This document shows, in pieces, positions 47,801 to 61,740 of a DNA stretch of 64,000 bases. Position numbers and translations under genes: made by a program. The notes beneath the pieces were generated by a model. The model searched no databases. It was not told the origin of the DNA and worked only from the letters and a program-made list of their open reading frames with translations. Source of the stretch: Adineta vaga (Eukaryota > Rotifera); NCBI GenBank assembly GCA_021613535.1, contig CP075497.1:186001-250000 (forward strand), written 5' to 3'. Position 1 is the first letter of the stretch, and every line of letters starts with the position of its first letter.

Positions 47801-50800
47801 TCACCCATGTTAAGTTAGGAATATAGGAATAGATATAGTTTCATTTATATATAGATATATATACCTCACCCATGTTAAGTTAGGAATATAGGAATAGATA
47901 TAGTTTCATTTATATATAGATATATACCTCACCCATGTTAAGTTAGGAATATAGGAATAGATATAGTTTCATTTATATATAGATATATAGATATATATAC
48001 CTCACCCATGTTAAGTTAGGAATATAGGAATAGATATAGTTTCATTTATATATAGATATATATACCTCACCCATGTTAAGTTAGGAATATAGGAATAGAT
48101 ATAGTTTCATTTATATATAGATATATATACCTCACCCATGTTAAGTTAGGAATATAGGAATAGATATAGTTTCATTTATATATAGATATATATATATATA
48201 CCTCACCCATGTTAAGTTAGGAATATAGGAATAGATATAGTTTCATTTATATATAGATATATATACCTCACCCATGTTAAGTTAGGAATATAGGAATAGA
48301 TATAGTTTCATTTATATATAGATATAATATATATACCTCACCCATGTTAAGTTAGGAATATAGGAATAGATATAGTTTCATTTATATATAGATATATATA
48401 CCTCACCCATGTTAAGTTAGGAATATAGGAATAGATATAGTTTCATTTATATATAGATATATAGATATATATACCTTTAAGTTATTAATATAGGAATAGA
48501 TATAGTTTCATTTATATATATATATATAGATATATATACCTCACCCATGTTAAGTTAGGAATATAGGAATAGATATAGTTTCATTTATATATAGATATAT
48601 ATACCTCACCCATGTTAAGTTAGGAATATAGGAATAGATATAGTTTCATTTATATATAGATATATATATATATATACCTCACCCATGTTAAGTTAGGAAT
48701 ATAGGAATCGATATAGTTTCATTTATATATAGATATATATACCTCACCCATGTTAAGTTAGGAATATAGGAATAGATATAGTTTCATTTATATATAGATA
48801 TATAGATATATATACCTCACCCATGTTAAGTTAGGAATATAGGAATAGATATAGTTTCATTTATGTATAGATATATATACCTCACCCATGTTAAGTTAGG
48901 AATATAGGAATAGATATAGTTTCATTTATATATAGATATATATACCTCACCCATGTTAAGTTAGGAATATAGGAATCGATATAGTTTCATTTATATATAG
49001 ATATATATACCTCACCCATGTTAAGTTAGGAATATAGGAATAGATATAGTTTCATTTATATATAGATATATATACCTCACCCATGTTAAGTTAGGAATAT
49101 AGGAATAGATATAGTTTCATTTATATATAGATATATATACCTCACCCATGTTAAGTTAGGAATATAGGAATAGATATAGTTTCATTTATATATAGATATA
49201 TAGATATATATACCTCACCCATGTTAAGTTAGGAATATAGGAATAGATATAGTTTCATTTATATATAGATATATATACCTCACCCATGTTAAGTTAGGAA
49301 TATAGGAATAGATATAGTTTCATTTATATATAGATATATAGATATATATACCTCACCCATGTTAAGTTAGGAATATAGGAATCGATATAGTTTCATTTAT
49401 ATATAGATATATATACCTCACCCATGTTAAGTTAGGAATATAGGAATAGATATAGTTTCATTTATATATAGATATATATACCTCACCCATGTTAAGTTAG
49501 GAATATAGGAATAGATATAGTTTCATTTATATATAGATATATAGATATATATACCTCACCCATGTTAAGTTAGGAATATAGGAATAGATATAGTTTCATT
49601 TATGTATAGATATATATACCTCACCCATGTTAAGTTAGGAATATAGGAATAGATATAGTTTCATTTATATATAGATATATATACCTCACCCATGTTAAGT
49701 TAGGAATATAGGAATAGATATAGTTTCATTTATATATAGATATATATACCTCACCCATGTTAAGTTAGGAATATAGGAATAGATATAGTTTCATTTATAT
49801 ATAGATATATAGATATATATACCTCACCCATGTTAAGTTAGGAATATAGGAATAGATATAGTTTCATTTATATATAGATATATAGATATATATACCTCAC
49901 CCATGTTAAGTTAGGAATATAGGAATAGATATAGTTTCATTTATATATAGATATATATACCTCACCCATGTTAAGTTAGGAATATAGGAATAGATATAGT
50001 TTCATTTATATATAGATATATAGATATATATACCTCACCCATGTTAAGTTAGGAATATAGGAATCGATATAGTTTCATTTATATATAGATATATATACCT
50101 CACCCATGTTAAGTTAGGAATATAGGAATAGATATAGTTTCATTTATATATAGATATATATACCTCACCCATGTTAAGTTAGGAATATAGGAATAGATAT
50201 AGTTTCATTTATATATAGATATATATACCTCACCCATGTTAAGTTAGGAATATAGGAATAGATATAGTTTCATTTATATATAGATATATATACCTCACCC
50301 ATGTTATGTTAGGAATATAGGAATAGATATAGTTTCATTTATATATAGATATATATACCTCACCCATGTTAAGTTAGGAATATAGGAATAGATATAGTTT
50401 CATTTATATATAGATATATAGATATATATACCTCACACATGTTAAGTTAGGAATATAGGAATAGATATAGTTTCATTTATATATAGATATATAGATATAT
50501 ATACCTCACCCAATGTTAAGTTAGGAATATAGGAATAGATATAGTTTAGTTATAGATATATATAGATATATATACCTCACCCATGTTAAGTTAGGAATAT
50601 AGGAATAGATATAGTTTCATTTATGTATAGATATATATACCTCACCCATGTTATGTTAGGAATATAGGAATAGATAAAGTTTCATTTATATATAGATATA
50701 TATACCTCACCCATGTTAAGTTAGGAATATAGGAATCGATATAGTTTCATTTATATATAGATATATATACCTCACCCATGTTAAGTTAGGAATATAGGAA

Positions 50801-53800
50801 TAGATATAGTTTCATTTATATATAGATATATATACCTCACCCATGTTAAGTTAGGAATATAGGAATAGATATAGTTTCATATATATATAGATATATATAC
50901 CTCACCCATGTTAAGTTAGGAATATAGGAATAGATATAGTTTCATTTATATATAGATATATATACCTCACCCATGTTAAGTTAGGAATATAGGAATAGAT
51001 ATAGTTTCATTTATATATAGATATATATATATATATACCTCACCCATGTTAAGTTAGGAATATAGGAATAGATATAGTTTCATTTATATATAGATATATA
51101 TACCTCACCCATGTTAAGTTAGGAATATAGGAATAGATATAGTTTCATTTATATATAGATATATATACCTCACCCATGTTAAGTTAGGAATATAGGAATA
51201 GATATAGTTTCATTTATATATAGATATATATACCTCACCCATGTTAAGTTAGGAATATAGGAATAGATATAGTTTCATTTATATATAGATATATATACCT
51301 CACCCATGTTAAGTTAGGAATATAGGAATAGATATAGTTTCATTTATATATATATATATATACCTCACCCATGTTAAGTTAGGAATATAGGAATAGATAT
51401 AGTTTCATTTATATATAGATATATATACCTCACCCATGTTAAGTTAGGAATATAGGAATAGATATAGTTTCATTTATATATAGATATATATACCTCACCC
51501 ATGTTAAGTTAGGAATATAGGAATAGATAAAGTTTCATTTATATATAGATATATATACCTCACCCATGTTAAGTTAGGAATATAGGAATAGATATAGTTT
51601 CATTTATATATAGATATATATACCTCACCCATGTTAAGTTAGGAATATAGGAATAGATATAGTTTCATTTATATATAGATATATATACCTCACCCATGTT
51701 AAGTTAGGAATATAGGAATAGATATAGTTTCATTTATATATAGATATATATACCTCACCCATGTTAAGTTAGGAATATAGGAATAGATATAGTTTCATTT
51801 ATATATAGATATATAGATATATATACCTCACCCATGTTAAGTTAGGAATATAGGAATAGATATAGTTTCATTTATGTATAGATATATATACCTCACCCAT
51901 GTTATGTTAGGAATATAGGAATAGATATAGTTTCATTTATATATAGATATATATACCTCACCCATGTTAAGTTAGGAATATAGGAATCGATATAGTTTCA
52001 TTTATATATAGATATATATACCTCACCCATGTTAAGTTAGGAATATAGGAATAGATATAGTTTCATTTATATATAGATATATATACCTCACCCATGTTAA
52101 GTTAGGAATATAGGAATAGATATAGTTTCATTTATATATAGATATATATACCTCACCCATGTTAAGTTAGGAATATAGGAATAGATATAGTTTCATTTAT
52201 ATATAGATATATATACCTCACCCATGTTAAGTTAGGAATATAGGAATAGATATAGTTTCATTTATATATAGATATATATATACCTCACCCATGTTAAGTT
52301 AGGAATATAGGAATAGATATAGTTTCATTTATATATAGATATATATACCTCACCCATGTTAAGTTAGGAATATAGGAATAGATATAGTTTCATTTATATA
52401 TAGATATATATACCTCACCCATGTTAAGTTAGGAATATAGGAATAGATATAGTTTCATTTATATATAGATATATATACCTCACCCATGTTAAGTTAGGAA
52501 TATAGGAATAGATATAGTTTCATTTATATATAGATATATATACCTCACCCATGTTAAGTTAGGAATATAGGAATAGATATAGTTTCATTTATATATAGAT
52601 ATATATACCTCACCCATGTTAAGTTAGGAATATAGGAATAGATATAGTTTCATTTATATATAGATATATATACCTCACCCATGTTAAGTTAGGAATATAG
52701 GAATAGATATAGTTTCATTTATATATAGATATATATACCTCACCCATGTTAAGTTAGGAATATAGGAATCGATATAGTTTCATTTATATATAGATATATA
52801 TACCTCACCCATGTTAAGTTAGGAATATAGGAATAGATATAGTTTCATTTATATATAGATATATATACCTCACCCATGTTAAGTTAGGAATATAGGAATA
52901 GATATAGTTTCATTTATATATAGATATATATACCTCACCCATGTTAAGTTAGGAATATAGGAATAGATATAGTTTCATTTATATATAGATATATAGATAT
53001 ATATACCTCACCCATGTTAAGTTAGGAATATAGGAATAGATATAGTTTCATTTATATATAGATATATATACCTCACCCATGTTATGTTAGGAATATAGGA
53101 ATAGATATAGTTTCATTTATATATAGATATATATACCTCACCCATGTTAAGTTAGGAATATAGGAATAGATATAGTTTCATTTATATATAGATATATATA
53201 CCTCACCCATGTTAAGTTAGGAATATAGGAATAGATATAGTTTCATTTATATATAGATATATAGATATATATACCTCACCCATGTTAAGTTAGGAATATA
53301 GGAATAGATATAGTTTCATTTATATATAGATATATATACCTCACCCATGTTAAGTTAGGAATATAGGAATAGATATAGTTTCATTTATATATAGATATAT
53401 ATACCTCACCCATGTTAAGTTAGGAATATAGGAATAGATATAGTTTCATTTATATATAGATATATATACCTCACCCATGTTATGTTAGGAATACAGGAAC
53501 AGATATAGTTTCATTTATATATAGATATATATATACCTCACCCATGTTATGTTAGGAATACAGGAATAGATATAGTTTCATTTAAATATAGATATATATA
53601 TACCTCACCCATGTTATGTTAGGAATACAGGAATAGATATAGTTTCGTTTAAATATAGATATATATACCTCACCCATGTTAAGTTAGGAATATAGGAATA
53701 GATATAGTTTCATTTTATATATAGATATATATACCTCACCCATGTTAAGTTAGGAATATAGGAATAGATATAGTTTCATTTATATATAGATATATATACC

Positions 53801-55395
53801 TCACCCATGTTAAGTTAGGAATATAGGAATAGATATAGTTTCATTTATATATAGATATATATACCTCACCCATGTTAAGTTAGGAATATAGGAATAGATA
53901 TAGTTTCATTTATATATAGATATATAGATATATATACCTCACCCATGTTAAGTTAGGAATATAGGAATAGATATAGTTTCATTTATATATAGATATATAT
54001 ACCTCACCCATGTTAAGTTAGGAATATAGGAATAGATATAGTTTCATTTATATATAGATATATATACCTCACCCATGTTAAGTTAGGAATATAGGAATAG
54101 ATATAGTTTCATTTATATATAGATATATAGATATATATACCTCACCCATGTTAAGTTAGGAATATAGGAATAGATATAGTTTCATTTATATATAGATATA
54201 TAGATACCTCACCCATGTTAAGTTAGGAATATAGGAATAGATATAGTTTCATTTATATATAGATATATATACCTCACCCATGTTAAGTTAGGAATATAGG
54301 AATAGATATAGTTTCATTTATATATAGATATATAGATATATATACCTCACCCATGTTAAGTTAGGAATATAGGAATAGATATAGTTTCATTTATGTATAG
54401 ATATATATACCGTAAACATGTTAAGTTAGGAATATAGGAATAGATATAGTTTCATTTATATATAGATATATATACCTCACCCATGTTATGTTAGGAATAC
54501 AGGAATAGATATAGTTTCATTTATATATAGATATATATATACCTCACCCATGTTATGTTAGGAATACAGGAATAGATATAGTTTCGTTTATATATAGATA
54601 TATATACCTCACCCATGTTAAGTTAGGAATATAGGAATAGATATAGTTTCATTTATATATAGATATATATACCTCACCCATGTTAAGTTAGGAATATAGG
54701 AATAGATATAGTTTCATTTATATATAGATATATATACCTCACCCATGTTAAGTTAGGAATATAGGAATAGATATAGTTTCATTTATATATAGATATATAT
54801 ACCTCACCCATGTTAAGTTAGGAATATAGGAATAGATATAGTTTCATTTATATATAGATATATATACACTCACCCATGTTCAGTTAGGAATATAGGAATA
54901 GATATAGTTTCATTTATATATAGATATATATACCTCACCCATGTTAAGTTAGGAATATAGGAATAGATATAGTTTCATTTATATATAATATATATATATA
55001 TACCTCACCCATGTTAAGTTAGGAATATAGGAATAGATATAGTTTCATTTATGTATAGATATATATACCTCACCCATGTTATGTTAGGAATATAGGAATA
55101 GATAAAGTTTCATTTATATATAGATATATATACCTCACCCATGTTAAGTTAGGAATATAGGAATCGATATAGTTTCATTTATATATAGATATATATACCT
55201 CACCCATGTTAAGTTAGGAATATAGGAATAGATATAGTTTCATTTATATATAGATATATATACCTCACCCATGTTAAGTTAGGAATATAGGAATAGATAT
55301 AGTTTCATTTATATATAGATATATATACCTCACCCATGTTAAGTTAGGAATATAGGAATAGATATAGTTTCATTTATATATAGATATATAGATAT
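32851..55395. repeat. satellite array, 65-bp monomer, about 22.5 kb
   Basis: Tandem units of CCTCACCCATGTTAAGTTAG + GAATATAGGAATAGATATAG + TTTCATTTATATATAG + ATATATATA (65 bp). A 73-bp form carries an extra GATATATA. Recurrent variants are TTATG for TTAAG paired with GATAAAG, TTTATGTATAG, AATCGATATAG and, mostly right of 46.6 kb, AATACAGGAATAG. The variants recur in fixed order (73-bp unit, GTATAG unit, TTATG/AAAG unit, CGAT unit, plain units), that is, as higher-order repeats of several monomers, for example around 34.63, 35.05 and 35.66 kb. The block 44.8-45.9 kb is almost pure 65-mer. At 46.0-46.14 kb units are shorter and diverged. No open reading frame of note runs through it. Copy number is roughly 330-350 by length. 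The true size may differ because such arrays assemble poorly. Confidence 0.97.
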
Positions 55396-55554
55396 GTTTG
55401 GAAAGTTTTAGTGAGAGCAAAATGTTTGTTAGAATCGAATGTTCAAGTGAAATCGCGTTAGATGTAGGTCTTTTTCAGCTTGTGCTGATATAGGTATGGA
55501 GAAAGAACACCTTCAAAATGTCGGGCTTTCGAGGATAGTGGACTTTCTAGTGTA

Positions 55555-55665
55555 TCTGTCCTTCGGGGGTATCTGTCCTTCGAGGGTACCGGGTTTTCTG
55601 CGCGGCGCCTACTCCTTCCTCGGACCCACGCGCTGCTTAGGAGCGCATTGTGGGTCTTTGGGGTT
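55555..55665 (+). other. GC-rich block with strong hairpin
   Basis: A 17-bp tandem pair (GTATCTGTCCTTCGGGG then GTATCTGTCCTTCGAGG, about 55552-55586) precedes a hairpin: GACCCAC/GTGGGTC (55623-55629, 55650-55656) enclosing GCGCT/AGCGC (55630-55634, 55642-55646) with loop GCTTAGG, followed by GGGGTTTTTT. Much richer in GC than anything nearby. It could be a structured RNA with a T-run stop, or the 3' end of a mobile element; no known RNA family recognised. Confidence 0.4.
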
Positions 55666-56497
55666 TTTTGATAAATGGACCCTGCAGGCGAGTGAATGAG
55701 TGTAGCGTGGGTGTCTCGCTTTCTTTGACGATCAGTTAACAGCAGATTTCTTGATTTTCAAAGGTGATGAATTTGTTTTATTCGGGATAGTAATATATAT
55801 GCTTATGATCCATCTGCTTCTGCTAGAAGGCTGATTTCGTAAATTTCTAAATTTTCAAGTGTTTCGAACAACGATCACGGCGATACTCCCCTTTACACAC
55901 AAGCTCAAGATTTCAATCGCTCATATATAATATTTGAATTATTGAACTGAATGATTCAGAATTGAGATCGAAAGTTTTGGTCTTACATTCCTTTATAAGT
56001 ACACTCACACGCTCAAATTTATATGACTGTGTTTATCTATATCTATACAACTATAACTGTATAACAATAAATAAATCTATTCCTGTCGTTGCCTATTCTA
56101 TACAGTGTCGGTAAGATAGGTTTATTTGTTTATTTTATAAATCATATATGACTGTGGTATAGCCATTTGTTTCATAATTCGCAAAATGCAACTCATGCGA
56201 TATTCTCTTATAGTGAAACCACGACAACTATTACTTCGAGTCATCTATATCTGTATATTTTTGCGAATTTACTCGTATACTCGTGTAAATCGCGATATTG
56301 AATAATATATAGCATCATCATCGCCGTTCATGGGACAACTTTGAGCAGTAATATGCAACTATTTTGAAAAGTTTTAATCGGAATTTTCAATTGAAAAACT
56401 TATCTTACGAAATTGTTTTACTTTCAGCTGAAATAAATTTTTTAAATTGATAACAAAATTTTCTATTGAAACCGAATGTCACATTTGATTTGTATGC

Positions 56498-56553
56498 CAT
56501 GTTAGGGGTAGGGATAGATTTAGTTTAAGACTGAATTATATAGATATACATAG
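56498..56553 (+). repeat. isolated diverged satellite monomer
   Basis: CATGTTAGGGGTAGGGATAG followed by ATTTAGTTT and TTATATAGATATACATA aligns along the length of the 65-bp monomer with several substitutions and a short gap. It is a single unit about 1.1 kb outside the array. Confidence 0.6.
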
Positions 56554-57377
56554 GTATTATTGTTTTTGTAGGAGTATATTTAAGTTCTGATTTAGTTTGA
56601 TATATTGAGGAATGCGTGCAGGTTGGAAATTATCACTAATGATGGATAGGTTTGTTTTGTGTTTGCATATATATTCCTATAGTTTTTCTTTTAAGTTCAT
56701 GAATGGAGAGAAAGTACTTTTTTCTTTCGTGTTTTGTTAATTTGATTTGAATAGGTTGGATTTATATTGATTTAAAATTTTTCTACTTCATTTTAATATT
56801 TTTAGAAATTATTATACTGAGTATAATATTTATTTTTCTATTTATTCTTTGGGTGCATATCATTTAGTTGCGTTTTTTTGTTCCAGGGGTTGTACGAATT
56901 TTATTATATGAATATAGTCTTTGCTGTGATGGACGAGAAGAAGGAAAGAATTGTCGAGGTGAATACTGCACTTTGGTCTATACATCTTCAGAAAGAAGAT
57001 GTTTTATATAGGCGTCTCTATTACATTCTTTGTTTTACGTTTGCTGTTAGTAATCAATTCAAGGGTAAATGTTGTTGAAATTTAGTCGGATTCGTTTCGA
57101 TTTATATACGTCGACGGTATGTTACCTTTGTTTGTGGGTATGTATAAATATCGAAATTTTATTCGTACATAGAAGTGATAAATTTTTCGTCGATTCATCC
57201 GCTGTACCGTCGAATTTATATTTTTTATTTTAGAATGCGTGATTAAGTCTATCAAACATTATTACTGTTATTATTCAAGTGGTGAAATTCGTTATTATTG
57301 ATTTATTTTTGAATTTAAATATTCTGATACATATTTAAATCTTATCAAATATTTGTTTGCTGAAAAGTCGTTTGAAT

Positions 57378-60300
57378 ATGTTGTCTCGTTTACAAAAGCC
57401 AAGTCTTCGTGATTTTATGATGATGCAAGGACAAACTCGAACACGATTATGTGTTAATAGTGCCATTTTTGATCCATGTGAAAAGTTGACGGAATTAACA
57501 CCGTTTGAAAAGGCATCACTTATGTCTTGGTATTCCGACACCACTGTTGACAAAGGTCTCAATCTGTATATATTGTTACATTATTTATCTGCTGTGAATA
57601 ACAATTCATATTATTATCACTATGTAAATAATGGTAATCCTGATGGTACAAATATGTTCGGACATGTGATTGGTACATCTGGTAATTATTGAAAATATAT
57701 CGCTATCTATTTTCCAAACAACGCGTCATCTTTACATAGGTAGTGGTAAATCATCAGCTTTAACACCTCATATGGATGCGTTAAATCGAACGTTGTCACA
57801 AATGGATATCAAGCAAGAATATATCCAAAAACCAAATAAAAACATCGAGTTGTTATTTGAACAACCATTCATTGTTTCAAATGTAAGAAAAACATTGTAG
57901 ATACTATTTTATTTGTTTTATCGTATTGTAGTCGACAACTCTTCAAGTATTCCGAAGTTTAATATATGGTAATCGCATATTGTGTTCGACCGAATGCGAT
58001 ACATTACTTTCGAATTTGGGTGTTTATGGAAATCAATACAATGATCCTCGTTTTGCTGAAAATGTCAATATGCTTATTCAAATGTTCGATGGAACTAAAC
58101 ATCAGAATCGAGCAACTCTTTCCACATCATACAATATTCCTGAAGGAAGACGTGCTTCAATTATTGGTGCAAGTGTTGGCGATCCATATGCACGTGTATC
58201 TCAACAACATTACGAGTAGGACTGAATAAGACTTTGAATTTTTCTAAATCTATTCATCTACATAGAGGAAATGGTGTTAGTGGTGCTCATAATCGTTTCA
58301 CACATTATCCTTGTCCTGTTATGAAAGCTATCAAAACCAATTCTGGTACCAGTGGAGTGGTATCGAATATGGTACCATCACTTCAACATGTATATACAGT
58401 ATCGTTTTTGCTGGATAAAGTTGAATATATCCCACGACAGAATGTATATGACAAATCCGAAAAGAAACAATCAAGTAAATATGCTTTTCAATTTATTCAT
58501 GATGTTTGTTTATTTTTTCCTCTAGACGTATTTCATTCGGACGTTGAAGAGAAATGGAATCGTTTACGTCCGACATCTGATCGTGAATATTGTCACTCGC
58601 CTTCAAAAATCAAAATTGATCTTGAAGCAGCTGAAAATGATGCTTCATATGAACACAGTAAAAGTGCTCATTATTATATGTTCAATCGTGTTTATCAGCA
58701 ATGGCAAGAAGCTACAGAAACGGAAAAACAGGAACATGAAGCTATCATTAGCTTTAAAAATTCAACGAAAATTCCTCGGTAATAAATATTCAGTGTATGC
58801 ATTTTGAATTATTTGTTATTGACCAAATTTAGTTTTATTTGTAATTTTGCTCGATTTCGAACAATTATGGATATTTTATGGGATGATGATGTGTATCCAT
58901 TGATTGAAATATCAGAAATCGTTAAATCACCATACCGTGTTTCCGATGATTTTATTGACGCTGTTAAAAAGGTTATCGAAAAACGATTTCCAGTAAATTT
59001 ACGTACAGATGATGGCACGAAAATCGTCGTTATTGAAAAAAGCACTGCTATTATGGGTGACTTATTTTTTGGTCATGTTGACTATGTGTCTCGACAATTG
59101 TTTGATCTATCTTCAATTCAAGAAAAATTTAGTGCATCTCCGATTGTATCTCGATTACAAAATAGGTATGTTTTTCTTTACTTGACTTGCGCGATTTATT
59201 TCATTAACAGTAGTGGTGGTGCCCAAGAAAAGAACAGTTCCGGTGTAACTGTGTATGCCGATGCTTTGGTTATAATCTTATCGAAATTCATTTTTTTTTC
59301 AACAGCTACATTCACTTCTTATCGAGAATTTCATAACAATAAAGAACGATTATCGGCAGCGATCAAATACTTAATTGACAATGGATTAGTATTTCAACCA
59401 TTGAACAAAAGTCGATTTATCAAAGGAACTCGTTCAAGTTATGCAATGGCAACACCCAAGCAAATCAAGCAAAATAACTTGGCTATTGAAGCATTGATCA
59501 ATTTGAATTTAACTACAATTGATTATGAACAATTGTGGCAAGATTGCTTATTATTTTCACCTGATGTTGCATCAAAAATCGATAAAACTGCAATTGATCA
59601 TATTAATTCTAATTTAATTGATTATATTTCAATTATTCACCGTTTGGGTGATGCCAATGATCCTGTTGCTCAAGAAATTTTAAAGCCTGGCTTATTTAAT
59701 GGTCAAATTGGTATCAATCCTTTAGCAAATACATTTTCTTTGTCACCAGAACACACCCTTCAATCCAAAGATGATGATTACATTACGAATCTAATGCATA
59801 AACTGTGCATTTCGGCTGTTGCTCAAACCCAAAACAACGACTCATCAAAAAAAGAACGAACGTCATTAACCGTCCACAATCATCCGATCAATAATACTGA
59901 AACAACCATGATCGATTTATCTGAAAATGTTCAACGGCTACAAACGCAATTCCAATCTTCATCAATTTCTATCGATGTTCTTTCAAGTAAAAACGATCGA
60001 ATCGAAAATTCTAGAGATCAAGTTTTATTGAAAGAAAAAGGTAAGCTGTTATCATATAAAAAATATGTCTTTATTAAATATTTTGATTTGTTTGCAATCC
60101 AGGGAATGAAACTTTTTCAATGTCGCATATGGACAGCATCATCATGAATGAATATGTAAACGTATCTGAAGCACTCGATACTGGTAAAATGATTTTTCAC
60201 ATAGATCAAATATATTTGATTTTTTTTTCTTAAGAATTGGAAAATAATCATGCGAAAACGAAAATTATCCACAATGATGTAGAAATTATTTATAACATGG

Positions 60301-61740
60301 ATTATACAAGTAAAAGACATTGACTAATATTCCCTTGTTGTGATATTATTTTTATTCTTTCCTCAGATAATTCAACTTCAGATATTAATAAATCCTTACC
60401 AACTGCTTTCAAAAGTATCGTTGTAGAAAATATGTCCGCTATTGATATCATGAATATTGATACAGCAACTGACCGTATGTAAAACATATATCTTAATGCG
60501 AATCTTTTATCCGTTCATTTAGTTTCGACTTCTGTTGAATATGATTATGTACTCGATGTTTCTATGAATATTCATACTGCTGATTCAAGTTTACAACAAC
60601 AACAACAACAACAACGACGAAATCAGGTCTTATATTTCTAATGATTTCATTGGATTTTCAAACTATCTTCTTTAGGAATCGTTTTCTGAACTTTCATCAT
60701 TTGTTTCAACTGAAAAGAATAATGACGAACATCATGATTATTTTGAATCCAATTCTATGGAAACCGGTATCTAGACAGTTGAATTTTTTCTCATGCATCT
60801 AGTGGTCACATTTAGATTTTCAATCCGATTTCAAAACAACATCATTTTCCCATACAACATCTACTGAATATATCAATGTATCAAAAGATATGAATGAAAA
60901 TTCTACTGAAAGCAATACTGAAAGCAATACCGAACCAAATACAACTCCTGGTAAAATCAACAAAGTTTTATATAATCTTTTATTTTTATATTTTTCTAAA
61001 TTAGAACTTGTTGCTTTATCAAAGAGACTTATGTTAAAATCATTTATTGCATTTACAAAAACAGATGTTACTCGATTATTTAATAGTGCTGAAACAAAAA
61101 ATTCTGTTATTGGATATTTAAAACATCATAAATTGATTAAGGAAATTGCTGATTTATTTGTATCAAGTATTCCAACAAAAAAAACAATCAAATATGAGAC
61201 TGGCTATGTAAAAATATTTCCTGCTTCTAAATCGGCATCTGACACATCTTCTTTTGAATCCAAACTTCGAGTAACAGTTGGAATTGGATTAGATGAATAT
61301 ATTGATAATGTTTTGATCGATGAAAACTTACCGACAGAAAGTCCAATTGTTAACAACATATTTAATACAACATATCATAAATGGTTATTAAATCGTCATT
61401 GGTACGATAAAATCAAAGCTGGAGAAGTTAATGTATATTTTCAAAACAAAGTTAAATGCTTAGAAGAGAACATTAGTTCTCCTATTCAGCCTATTACTAC
61501 AATATCAAAGGATAACGGTAAAGAAACATTCAATTCTTTTCAATTCAATTGTATAAAAAATTTCATTTTTTTACTTCAGTTATTGATTTGTTTGATCAGC
61601 CACGCTCCAGTATGACTTCTACTCAACGAACAGACAAGGAATTACGACGACTTGGTGTTAAACGACAAAAAAAGTCGAATAATGAACCATTACCAAAACG
61701 ACAACGAAAACCAAAACGATTTCCTGACGATGATCAATAA
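57378..61740 (+). CDS. DUF3987-like P-loop NTPase/helicase protein, 15 exons
   Basis: Exons: 57378-57681, 57740-57882, 57932-58215, 58266-58778, 58833-59165, 59211-59242, 59306-60040, 60103-60183, 60235-60309, 60367-60474, 60523-60626, 60676-60766, 60816-60950, 61005-61517, 61580-61740. Phases fit throughout, giving 1203 aa. Residues 99-106 are a Walker A motif (GTSGSGKS) created across the first intron. About 163-250 (NRILCSTECDTLLSNLG; RRASIIGASVGDP) match the DUF3987 pattern of acidic Walker-B-like strand and conserved IIG sensor; about 400-440 (FICNFARFRTIMDILWDDD) fits its helical end. The middle (about 700-960) is Ser/Asn/Gln-rich with a Q7 run. The tail 1151-1203 is basic (KRQKK, KRQRKPKR), a likely nuclear signal. 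DUF3987 proteins are primase/helicase-associated in phages and plasmids; DNA unwinding is inference. Introns 5, 6 and 13 are 45, 63 and 54 bp with no stop, so retention is possible. The first exon may begin upstream. Confidence 0.7.

Larger units (their letters stand above)
55396..57377. other. non-coding flank right of the satellite
   Basis: It starts with a GC-richer block (about 55530-55720, hairpin listed separately) and then about 1.6 kb of AT-rich DNA. One diverged satellite monomer lies at 56498. Open frames at 55496-55699 and 56878-57078 have no recognisable domain. No terminal inverted repeat for the element to the right was found. Confidence 0.5.

Noticed and set aside
32851-55395. 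CRISPR-like array (regular repeats)
   Set aside because: Units are contiguous with no unique spacers; variation is by shared point variants, as in eukaryotic satellite DNA.
32865-55395. Coding potential of the satellite
   Set aside because: The 65-bp period is not a multiple of three, so any frame cycles through all phases and meets stops.
55496-55699. 67-codon ORF in the GC-rich island
   Set aside because: It runs through a tandem pair and a hairpin; no domain; more simply explained as structured non-coding DNA.
58804-60147. A separate 447-codon gene
   Set aside because: Its first ten codons lie in an intron. The frame joins in phase to the exon ending at 58778 and to downstream exons, so it is the middle of the 15-exon gene.
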